Shown here in pieces: positions 1 through 4,974 of a DNA stretch of 5,253 nt. Under the pieces are notes generated by a model. The model searched no databases. It had not been told where the DNA came from and worked only from the letters and a program-made list of their open reading frames with translations. The stretch is from NCBI GenBank assembly GCA_959020035.1, contig CAUEQX010000126.1, forward strand, positions 1 through 5,253, in the 5' to 3' direction. How positions within the stretch are numbered: the first letter of the stretch is position 1; each line of letters starts with the position of its first letter. The translations under genes were made by a program, and so were the position numbers. Origin of the DNA: an uncultured Collinsella sp. (GTDB lineage Bacteria > Actinomycetota > Coriobacteriia > Coriobacteriales > Coriobacteriaceae).

Positions 1-1
1 T

Positions 2-769
2 TTGCTCGGCGGACACATGGGCGCCTACATGGCTGAGCTCATGGATGCCAACGGCATTAAGAATGATTTTGTGCCCATCAAGGGCGAGACTCGCATTTGC
101 CTCAACATCCTCCACGCCGGCAACCAGACCGAGCTGCTCGAGAGTGGCCCGACAATTGCCCCCGAGGAACTCGATGCCTTTACCGCCAAGTTTACTGAGC
201 TTGCGGGCAAGGCCGACGTCGTCACCATTTCGGGTTCCCTGCCCCGCGGTGTCGAGGCAGACTACTATGCCAAGATCACGGGCATTGCCGAGAACGCCGG
301 TGCCAAGGTGCTGCTCGATACCTCGGGTGCTTCGCTCGAGGCCGCCCTTAAGTCCGAAATTAAGCCCGAGCTGGTCAAGCCTAACCTGACCGAGATCAAC
401 GGCCTTTTGGGTACGAGCTTTACCACCGACGATGTGGACGAGCTCCGCGCCGCGCTCGCCTCTGATGCCCGCTTCTCCGATATCCCCTGGGTCGTCGTGT
501 CCATGGGCGCTGCCGGCTCCGTTGGCTTCCACAATGGCCGTGCGTTCCGCGCAAAGACGCCCGATATCCCTGCCGTTAACGCCACGGGCTCTGGTGACTC
601 CACTATCGCTGGCTTCGCGCATGCCATTGCTGCTGGCGCGGACGACGAGACGGTGCTGCGTACTGCCAACACCTGCGGCAAGCTCAATGCCATGGATCCC
701 ATGACCGGCCATCTGGTCATGGACCGTTGGGACGAGGTCTACAACGGCGTTGTCGTGACCGAGCTGTAA
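2..769 (+). CDS. lacC: Tagatose-6-phosphate kinase (LacC family), 5' end cut by window edge
   Basis: PfkB/ribokinase-family sugar kinase that phosphorylates D-tagatose 6-phosphate with ATP to tagatose 1,6-bisphosphate in cytosolic galactose or galactosamine catabolism. The 255 visible codons match the LacC pattern along their length: LLGG at the start, GETR (28-31), QTELLESGP (42-50), SGSLPRG (77-83), KPN (126-128), VSMGAAGS (166-173) and the ATP/anion-hole motif NATGSGDS (193-200) with D199 as the expected catalytic base. The end, MTGHLVM followed by a VVTEL tail, is typical of LacC. The reading frame is open to the edge and the first codon (TTG) is an internal leucine, not a start. By comparison with about 310-residue relatives, roughly 55 N-terminal residues, including the sugar-binding GGKG region, lie outside. 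1-Phosphofructokinase (FruK) is the main alternative but fits less well. Confidence 0.9.
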   Translation: MLGGHMGAYMAELMDANGIKNDFVPIKGETRICLNILHAGNQTELLESGPTIAPEELDAFTAKFTELAGKADVVTISGSLPRGVEADYYAKITGIAENAGAKVLLDTSGASLEAALKSEIKPELVKPNLTEINGLLGTSFTTDDVDELRAALASDARFSDIPWVVVSMGAAGSVGFHNGRAFRAKTPDIPAVNATGSGDSTIAGFAHAIAAGADDETVLRTANTCGKLNAMDPMTGHLVMDRWDEVYNGVVVTEL

Positions 770-781
770 AAGCCTGGGCGT

Positions 782-934
782 CGGCCCCGGCATTGCTTGC
801 TAGCTCATGTCGACGACAAGTGCGGTAGCATTATGCTGGGGCGCGACGCCGGCTTTGTCGTGTTCAGTCCCGACCTTACCCTGGTCGAGACGTGTGTGGG
901 TGGCAACAGCGTCGGTAACGCGTTTGCCGAGTAG
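782..934 (+). pseudogene. Remnant of N-acetylglucosamine-6-phosphate deacetylase (NagA/AgaA-like) C-terminus
   Basis: The gap between lacC and the next gene reads, in the same frame as lacC, AHVDDKCGSIMLGRDAGFVVF and then SPDLTLVETCVGGNSVGNAFAE before a TAG at 932-934. This is the classic C-terminal signature of amidohydrolases such as NagA: G-S-I, G-(K/R)-D-A, VV, then a strand ending in V-G-G. NagA removes the acetyl group from GlcNAc-6-P or GalNAc-6-P. Only about 43 convincing codons remain (803-934). The first part (782-802) is doubtful, the metal-binding core is absent, and no start codon with a ribosome site serves the frame. It therefore looks like the 3' scar left by deletion of a gene between lacC and the downstream gene. 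Other amidohydrolases (dihydroorotase-like) share this tail, so the NagA label is tentative. Confidence 0.6.
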
Positions 935-966
935 CCGCCAAGGAAGCGATCCGAGAGGGGATTTAG

Positions 967-1440
967 ATGATTTACGGTGCATTGGGCGATATCGAGGAGT
1001 ATCGCGGAATGCTCAAGAGCCTCGATGTGCTGATCGACTGGCTCGAGGAGAACGACCCGGCGCAGCTCGAGGTCGGCAGCCATCCGATTCTGGGCGACAA
1101 GGTCTTTGCGAACGTCATGGCTCCCACGACGCGTCCCGAGGCCGAGGCTCACTACGAGACGCATCAGCGCTATCACGACCTGCAGATCGACATTGAGGGT
1201 CGCGAGGCCTTTAAGGTTGCCACGGGCAGCCTGACGCTGGTCCAGGAGTTTGACGAGAAGGACGACTACGATCTGGTCGATTCCGACGCTTCGATCGCCG
1301 GCGATCTTGCTGACGACAAGTTTGCGCTGTTTGTTGCCGGCGAGCCTCACATGCCCACGCTCGAGTTCCCGGGCGATGGCGCGCAGCCGGTCAAGAAGAT
1401 CTGCTTTAAGCTGCTTGCAGATGCTTACTGGGAAGAGTAA
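967..1440 (+). CDS. YhcH/YjgK/YiaL family protein (DUF386, EbgC/NanQ-like)
   Basis: A 157-residue cytosolic protein of the cupin-like DUF386 family. Known members include E. coli YhcH/NanQ, which speeds anomerisation of N-acetylneuraminate, and EbgC, the small subunit of evolved beta-galactosidase. They are usually encoded beside sugar-acid or amino-sugar genes. Visible family features are the N-terminal MIYG, the ILGDKVFANV segment (41-50), the core AHYETHQRYHDLQIDIEG (61-78) followed by RE, and GEPHMP (125-130). E64, H66, H70 and H128 are the likely metal or substrate ligands. Length is normal and no truncation is seen. The ATG at 967 is preceded by a strong GAGAGGGG ribosome site (953-960) with 6 bases of spacing. 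It lies 32 bases after the deacetylase remnant and probably belonged to the same operon as lacC. The exact substrate cannot be told from sequence. Confidence 0.92.
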   Translation: MIYGALGDIEEYRGMLKSLDVLIDWLEENDPAQLEVGSHPILGDKVFANVMAPTTRPEAEAHYETHQRYHDLQIDIEGREAFKVATGSLTLVQEFDEKDDYDLVDSDASIAGDLADDKFALFVAGEPHMPTLEFPGDGAQPVKKICFKLLADAYWEE

Positions 1441-1486
1441 CGAACTGCTCGTGAGCTAGCGTGGTTCCCCTTGGGGAGCGCGTTTG

Positions 1487-1539
1487 AGCCCCGCTGATCG
1501 CGATTCCTTTGGGGATTGAGGTTGGCGGGGCTTGTTGTT
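1487..1539 (+). terminator. Possible terminator hairpin after the lacC/yhcH-type operon
   Basis: AGCCCCGC (1487-1494) pairs perfectly with GCGGGGCT (1525-1532), and an inner ATTCC/GGGAT stem continues the hairpin across an internal loop. It is followed by TGTTGTTG, a weak U-rich tail. The position, 47 bases after the stop codon, suits an operon end. The interrupted stem and poor U-tract keep this tentative. A smaller hairpin, TCCCC-TT-GGGGA, lies just before it (1466-1477). Confidence 0.5.
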
Positions 1540-1602
1540 GAGTAGGGGAGTTACCAGCGGCGTTGTGCTTGGGCTGGCGGATGTTCGCCAGAAATCGGCA
1601 AC

Positions 1603-1625
1603 AAAAAAGCCGCCCGAAGGCGGCT
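1603..1625 (-). terminator. Rho-independent terminator of the tRNA-Thr gene
   Basis: On the minus strand a 7-bp stem AGCCGCC/GGCGGCT closes a TTCG tetraloop and is followed directly by a T-run (the A-run at 1603-1608 of the plus strand). It lies 11 bases past the tRNA 3' end, as expected for a monocistronic tRNA unit. A 6-bp hairpin, CTGGCG/CGCCAG (1574-1591), lies just beyond it without a T-tract and is unexplained. Confidence 0.92.
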
Positions 1626-1636
1626 ATCTTGTGCGA

Positions 1637-1712
1637 TGGAGCCAGCGACCGGGCTCGAACCGGTGACCCCCGCTTTACGAGAGCGGTGCTCTACCAACTG
1701 AGCTACGCTGGC
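1637..1712 (-). tRNA. tRNA-Thr (anticodon CGT)
   Basis: The reverse complement folds as a complete 76-nt tRNA. The acceptor arm is GCCAGCG/CGCTGGC, the D arm is GCTC-AGTTGGTA-GAGC and the anticodon stem is CCGCT/AGCGG. The loop CTCGTAA places CGT at positions 34-36 (plus-strand 1677-1679), which reads ACG codons (Thr). The T arm is ACCGG-TTCGAGC-CCGGT, preceded by a GGGTC variable region. The CCA end is encoded (1637-1639) behind a U discriminator. No neighbouring tRNA is present and the gene has its own promoter and terminator. Confidence 0.96.
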
Positions 1713-1751
1713 GACCATGTGGTGACGCAACTGAGGCGTCAACGGCTGTCT

Positions 1752-1780
1752 ATGATACGGGACATCGCAAATCCGCGCAA
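1752..1780 (-). promoter_or_regulatory. Promoter of tRNA-Thr
   Basis: On the minus strand a -35 box TTGCGC (1775-1780) and a -10 box TATCAT (1752-1757) are separated by exactly 17 bases. The predicted start, near 1745, gives a 5' leader of about 33 bases before the tRNA. The boxes are good sigma-70-type matches, and the spacing and position are what a tRNA promoter should show. Confidence 0.72.
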
Positions 1781-1869
1781 GTGTTCTGACGGCTTTTCTC
1801 ACTTTAAATGCACTAATATTAGAGGCGTGATGTCTTGCTCTTACGGGTCTCAAGCAGAATGGGGCAGCG

Positions 1870-2352
1870 ATGGCACAACCCAAGATCCTTCTTACACGTA
1901 TCGATGACCGTTTCATTTACGGGCAAGACGTTGAGCTGTGGAACGAAGCCGTGGGCTCCAACCTTGTCCTAATCGTCAACGACGAGATTGCGGCGGATTC
2001 GCGCCAATGGGCACCCATGAGGGTGGCGGCGCCAGAAGGCGTTTGGACAAGGTTTTTCTCGGTGCAAAGGGCCATCGACATCATTCATACCGCAACGCCG
2101 CGCCAATTGATTCTGATCATGGTGGCCTCACCCGCCGATGCACTCGCGCTGGTTAAGGGTGGCGTGCCGATCACCAAGATCAGCATTGGCCATATGCAGG
2201 CAGGGGAGGGCAAGCACCCCATAACGCCCGCAGTCGCCGTAGACGGCGAAGATGTCGCCGCCTTCAAAGAGCTGCAAAAGCTCGGCATAGAACTAGAAAT
2301 CCGCTATCTCCCCAGCTCGAATCCCGACCCCATCGGCAATCTGTTCAACTGA
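1870..2352 (+). CDS. Orphan PTS EIIB component, mannose/fructose/sorbose/N-acetylgalactosamine family, active-site His replaced by Tyr
   Basis: A 160-residue cytosolic protein matching the whole EIIB domain of the mannose-type PTS (LevE, AgaV or ManX-like). Family marks are the N-terminal ILLTRIDDRFI, the VNDEIAADS segment (36-44), VAAPEGV (52-58), an ASPADALALVKGGVPI helix and strand, ISIGHM, and the end KLGIELEIRYLPSS. In active members the phosphate from EIIA is carried on the histidine of RxDxRxIHGQ. Here the motif is RIDDRFIYGQ, with Y17 encoded by TAC at 1918-1920, one transition away from CAC. Phosphotransfer is therefore probably lost. No EIIA, EIIC or EIID gene lies beside it. The ATG follows a modest GGGG (1861-1864), and the upstream promoter is unclear: TAATAT at 1814-1819 lacks a good -35. 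Length is normal, so a conserved non-catalytic or regulatory role is possible, as is early decay. Confidence 0.92.
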   Translation: MAQPKILLTRIDDRFIYGQDVELWNEAVGSNLVLIVNDEIAADSRQWAPMRVAAPEGVWTRFFSVQRAIDIIHTATPRQLILIMVASPADALALVKGGVPITKISIGHMQAGEGKHPITPAVAVDGEDVAAFKELQKLGIELEIRYLPSSNPDPIGNLFN

Positions 2353-2616
2353 TCCCTTGGGGACGGAGAAAAACGAATCATTTTGCCCTTGCGAGGGACG
2401 CGTGCGATGCTGCCTGTCAAAAACAATGCCCATTTACTACGTTTGATCGGCTATCGCCGAGCATGTCGAATTTGAGAAAAACAAAACCGCAGGTAGGCGG
2501 CTCGCGAATTTAGCAAAAACCGGTGCATGGTCGAGCATCCCGGGCTAAACGTAGTAAATGGGCATAGTTTTGATATGTCACTCATACAGTCACAGCGAAA
2601 TTGAGCCCAAAAGATG
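2353..2616. other. Intergenic gap without a supported gene
   Basis: From the EIIB stop to the galM terminator I see no credible coding frame on either strand. The first 60 bases hold a short CCCTTGGGGAC hairpin-like motif just after the stop codon, and no clear U-tract terminator for the EIIB gene. The rest is largely the inverted-repeat element annotated separately. Confidence 0.6.
2420..2575. repeat. Inverted-repeat-bounded intergenic element (MITE-like or dispersed palindromic repeat)
   Basis: ATGCCCATTTACTACGTTT (2426-2444) is the exact reverse complement of the 19 bases at 2547-2565. After one mismatch the pairing continues (AAAAC against GTTTT), bringing each arm to about 24 bases. The 102-base interior has no long ORF. 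It contains a small CGGC-TAT-CGCCG hairpin and two related AT-rich segments beginning CGAATTT (2467 and 2505). The same five bases, TGTCA, stand at 2415-2419 and 2576-2580, which could be a target duplication but is short enough to be chance. The layout suggests a non-autonomous mobile or dispersed repeat rather than a simple terminator. No copy elsewhere can be shown from this window. Confidence 0.7.
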
Positions 2617-2652
2617 AAAAAACGCCCGTCGGCGGTGGTGCCGGCGGGCGTT
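2617..2652 (-). terminator. Rho-independent terminator of galM
   Basis: On the minus strand the 8-base arms AACGCCCG (2652-2645) and CGGGCGTT (2628-2621) form the outer stem. An inner CGGC/GCCG stem follows after one mismatch, closing a 6-base loop. A T-run (plus-strand A-run from 2617) follows immediately. It lies 26 bases past the galM stop codon. Confidence 0.88.
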
Positions 2653-2678
2653 GCTGTGCAATATGTCGCGTTGTGGGC

Positions 2679-3731
2679 CTAGTGCCTCATAAAGTGGTAT
2701 TCGATCACATTGCTGTATGCGTGACCCGGGCCCACAATGCCCTGCGGGAACAGCGGCTGGTGCGGCGTGTCGGGGTACATCTCTGCCTCGAGGGCAAAGC
2801 CGGCGCCCCAGCTATAGTTGGCATCGTCCTTGGCGTGCTCGTCGCCCAGCCAATTGCCAGTGTAGAGCTGCACGCCCGGGGCGGTGGTGTAGTAGTCCAG
2901 CTCGCGGCCGGTCCACATCTCCTCGACATGCAGGGCGCGGCGCAGGTTGCGACCGTATTGATAGTCATCGATGCACAGGCAGTGGTCGTAGCCGCGTGCC
3001 TGCTTAATCTGCGGATCGTCGGCCTCCATGCCAGGCGCGATGGGGCGCAGCTCACGGAAGTCAAACGGCGTGCCCTCGACCGGAGCAATCTCGCCGGTGG
3101 GGATGTTCTGCTCGTTGATGGGCAGGTAGTGGGCAGCGTTAGCAACAAAGAAGTGCTCACAGTCCATTCCGGCGTTATGGCCGGCAAGGTTAAAGTACGT
3201 GTGGTTGGTCATGGCCACGTAGGTGGCGCGGTCGCTCTCGCAGCCGTATTCGATACGGAAGCAGCCGGTGCGCGTCACGGTAAACACGGCCGTAAAGGTG
3301 CGGTTGCCGGGAAGACCCAGCTCACCGTCCTCAAGCGAGGTGGTCATGCGCACGGCGTTGTGGACCTCGTCGAGCTCAACATCCCACACGCGCTTGTGCA
3401 GGCCGCGCTCAAGATCGCTGTGCAGGTTGTTGACGCCCTCGTTGGCGGGCATATGCCAGTCCGTGCTGGCGATGGTGATCGTGGCACCCGCAGTGCGGTT
3501 GGCCACAGGTCCGATGGTCGCGCCAAAGCAGGCGGGGTTGTCAAAGTAATCCTCGAGCTTATCGAAGCCCAGCACCACATCTCGCACGTTGCCGGGAATG
3601 TCGGGCACATCGATACCCAGCACGGTGGCGCCATAGTCCATAATGCGAACGCAGATCTCGGGCCCGTTGAGGGTGTAACGATGAACGGGGGTACCGCACG
3701 GCGCGGTGCCGAAAAGCTCGGAAGTGATCAT
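2679..3731 (-). CDS. galM: Aldose 1-epimerase (mutarotase)
   Basis: Interconverts the alpha and beta anomers of aldoses such as galactose and glucose in the cytosol, feeding galactose to galactokinase or other anomer-specific steps. The 350-residue product has normal family length. All expected catalytic positions can be seen: NR at 78-79, the substrate-binding histidines H104 (NNLHSD) and H177 (MTNHTYFNLAG), D249 in RGYDHC, and the general-base glutamate E315 in ALEAEMYPD. QLYTGNWL (288-295) is also typical. One variation is LHSD where many relatives have LHGG. I chose the ATG at 3731 because AGGA (3740-3737) sits 5 bases upstream and homology starts there; the open frame extends 20 codons further without a better site. 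The gene is divergent from the LacR-like repressor, which suggests but does not prove co-regulation. Confidence 0.94.
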   Translation of the reverse strand: MITSELFGTAPCGTPVHRYTLNGPEICVRIMDYGATVLGIDVPDIPGNVRDVVLGFDKLEDYFDNPACFGATIGPVANRTAGATITIASTDWHMPANEGVNNLHSDLERGLHKRVWDVELDEVHNAVRMTTSLEDGELGLPGNRTFTAVFTVTRTGCFRIEYGCESDRATYVAMTNHTYFNLAGHNAGMDCEHFFVANAAHYLPINEQNIPTGEIAPVEGTPFDFRELRPIAPGMEADDPQIKQARGYDHCLCIDDYQYGRNLRRALHVEEMWTGRELDYYTTAPGVQLYTGNWLGDEHAKDDANYSWGAGFALEAEMYPDTPHQPLFPQGIVGPGHAYSNVIEYHFMRH

Positions 3732-3794
3732 TTGGTTCCTAACATCGAGGTATTTCCGACAAACTGTAGCGCGAACAGGCGAGATTATCACTAC

Positions 3795-3820
3795 ACCCCA
3801 CTAAAGCAGGGGGTATTTTT
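3795..3820 (+). terminator. Terminator-like hairpin in the galM/deoR divergent gap
   Basis: ACCCC-(A)-CT pairs with AG-GGGGT around an AAAGC loop and is followed on the plus strand by ATTTTT. This is the form of a plus-strand intrinsic terminator, yet no plus-strand gene lies immediately upstream, only galM on the other strand. It may stop antisense transcription from entering the repressor gene, or it may be part of the galM leader or an operator. Confidence 0.4.
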
Positions 3821-3876
3821 CTCAAAAAAGTGATGATTGGAGCTGTGCGGGCATTCATTTTTGACGCGCACGAGTC

Positions 3877-3885
3877 TGATACAAT
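3877..3885 (+). promoter_or_regulatory. Extended -10 promoter for the LacR-like gene
   Basis: TGATACAAT combines the extended -10 TG with a TACAAT box. The best upstream -35 at 17 bases is a poor ATTTTT (3857-3862). TTGACG at 3861-3866 is closer to consensus but only 13 bases away, so an extended -10 promoter is the likelier reading. The start would fall near 3892, giving a leader of about 45 bases. Confidence 0.5.
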
Positions 3886-3937
3886 TTGTTCGTTACTGTT
3901 TGAATGATATGCGCGCAAAGAACGGCGAGGATTCATC

Positions 3938-4702
3938 GTGATTAAGGCAGAGCGACAGGATAAGGTTCGGCAGCTGCTCGAGGAGCAGGGCACGGTCTCG
4001 GTCAAGGAGATTTCGGATGCACTGGGCGTCTCGGATATGACGATCCGCCGCGATCTTGAGGAGCTTGCGAGCCTAGGCGAGATCGAGCGCGTGCACGGCG
4101 GCGCCCGTAGTGCACAGGGCCGTCCACATGCTATGTTGCGCCACGAGTATTCGCACAGCGAAAAGCGTACCAAGCATGCCGAGGAAAAGCTGCAGATCGC
4201 GCGCCGAGCCGTTGAGCTCATCGAGGAGGGCTCGACCATCTTTTTGGGTACGGGCACCACGGTTGAGCAGATGGCCTCGATGCTGCCGGCGTGCCGCCTG
4301 CGCATCGTGACTAATTCGCTTTCGGTGTTTAGCCTGCTCGAGGCGAGCGAAGACTACGAACTGTGCCTGGTGGGCGGCATGTACCGCCGCCGCACCGCCG
4401 CTTTTGTGGGGCCAACGGCCGAGGATACCTTGCGTGCGCTTGGTATCGATGCAGCGTTTATCGGCGCCAACGGCATCCTGGACGGCGACGTGTCCACGTC
4501 CAACATGGACGAGGGCCGTATCCAGCAGCTCGCCTTTAGCAAGGCCGACTCGCGCTATCTGATCGCCGACTCCAGCAAGATCGGCAAGCGCGACTTCTAC
4601 ACCTTCTGCCGCCTGGACAGTTTGGACGCCGTGGTGTGCGAGCCGGGTATTGCCGCCGTGGATCGTGCCGCCATCGAGGAACACACGCAGGTCATCTGCT
4701 AG
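3938..4702 (+). CDS. lacR: DeoR-family transcriptional repressor, LacR-like
   Basis: A 254-residue DNA-binding repressor of sugar catabolism. The N-terminal DeoR winged helix-turn-helix spans about residues 4-58, with recognition helix VSDMTIRRDLEEL (31-43) and the family mark RVHGGARS (51-58). The C-terminal sugar-phosphate sensor (about 78-235) shows GTGTTVEQMA (104-113), VTNS (124-127), VGG (145-147), GANGI (176-180), the TSNMDEG segment (187-193) and ADSSKIGKRDF (210-220). From memory it lines up closely with the lactose/tagatose-6-phosphate repressor LacR of Staphylococcus and streptococci, whose inducer is tagatose-6-P, the LacC substrate. The GTG start at 3938 is supported by GGCGAGG (3924-3930) 7 bases upstream and by the IKAERQDK opening. 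DeoR-family membership is near certain; the LacR assignment is inferred. Confidence 0.9.
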   Translation: MIKAERQDKVRQLLEEQGTVSVKEISDALGVSDMTIRRDLEELASLGEIERVHGGARSAQGRPHAMLRHEYSHSEKRTKHAEEKLQIARRAVELIEEGSTIFLGTGTTVEQMASMLPACRLRIVTNSLSVFSLLEASEDYELCLVGGMYRRRTAAFVGPTAEDTLRALGIDAAFIGANGILDGDVSTSNMDEGRIQQLAFSKADSRYLIADSSKIGKRDFYTFCRLDSLDAVVCEPGIAAVDRAAIEEHTQVIC

Positions 4703-4974
4703 CTAACGCTACGGGATTGCCAACAAGCGCTGCGGGAGGACTTTTGTCTCCTGCCATTGTGGGAACCAGCGCGTCAGAGCTACGCGATATGACGCGCAAA
4801 TGAGGACTCCACTATCAAATCGTCTCAACCTGTGATATCTAGGCGGCCAAAAGCGAGTCAGATGTTACAGATCGAGACAATTCGGTGGGGTCTACCTTGT
4901 TTGTCTCGATCTGTAACGGTTAGGACTTAAAAACTCGGCTACGTGTTACAGATCGAGACAAAAGAAAAAGAACA
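4703..4974. other. Hairpin-rich gap between convergent genes
   Basis: No gene is supported in these 272 bases between the convergent repressor genes. From left to right there is a 7-bp stem GCGGGAG/CTCCTGC (4732-4754), partly enclosed by GCGCT/AGCGC. A perfect 8-bp stem GCGCGTCA/TGACGCGC (4769-4797) follows with a 13-base loop, then the repeat group annotated separately. None has a convincing U-tract, so which structure ends the upstream gene is unclear. Confidence 0.6.
4864..4961. repeat. Three exact 17-bp repeats in alternating orientation
   Basis: GTTACAGATCGAGACAA occurs at 4864-4880 (+), as its exact complement at 4901-4917 (-), and again at 4945-4961 (+). The two plus copies share an 18th base (T at the left). 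A fourth, degenerate copy in minus orientation is visible at 4821-4836 (11 of 16 positions, all differences transitions). Adjacent copies can pair as 17-bp hairpins with loops of 20 and 27 bases, and the middle copy can pair with either neighbour but not both. The function is unknown; options include a dispersed repeat family, a convergent termination zone or protein-binding sites. Confidence 0.85.

Noticed and set aside
805..1350. A 181-codon minus-strand frame over the YhcH-type gene
   Set aside because: It is a shadow of a well-supported gene, with no family signature and no ribosome site.
1782..1819. A plus-strand promoter for the EIIB gene using TAATAT or TTAAAT as -10
   Set aside because: No acceptable -35 sits 16-18 bases upstream of either box, and neither has an extended -10, so I did not list it as a feature.
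1551..1916. Opposing open frames of about 115-120 codons across the tRNA region
   Set aside because: Both read through the tRNA-Thr gene and its terminator, so they are not plausible coding regions.
3732..3791. A 20-codon N-terminal extension of galM
   Set aside because: The ATG at 3731 has an AGGA site at good spacing and fits the family start, while the upstream ATG lacks a clear ribosome site and the extra residues match no family feature.
2601..3833. A 410-codon open frame on the plus strand across galM
   Set aside because: It is antisense to a complete galM with all catalytic residues. The translation is low-complexity (V, G and A rich), has no recognisable domain and starts inside the galM terminator. 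Long antisense frames are expected in GC-rich genes.
3885..3914. A direct-repeat operator for the LacR-like repressor (TTTGTTCG and TTTGAATG, 14 bases apart)
   Set aside because: The match is short and imperfect, and its significance cannot be judged without other operators from the genome.
4864..4961. A CRISPR array
   Set aside because: The repeats alternate in orientation and are only 17 bp, with unequal spacers and no cas genes. CRISPR repeats are same-strand and longer.
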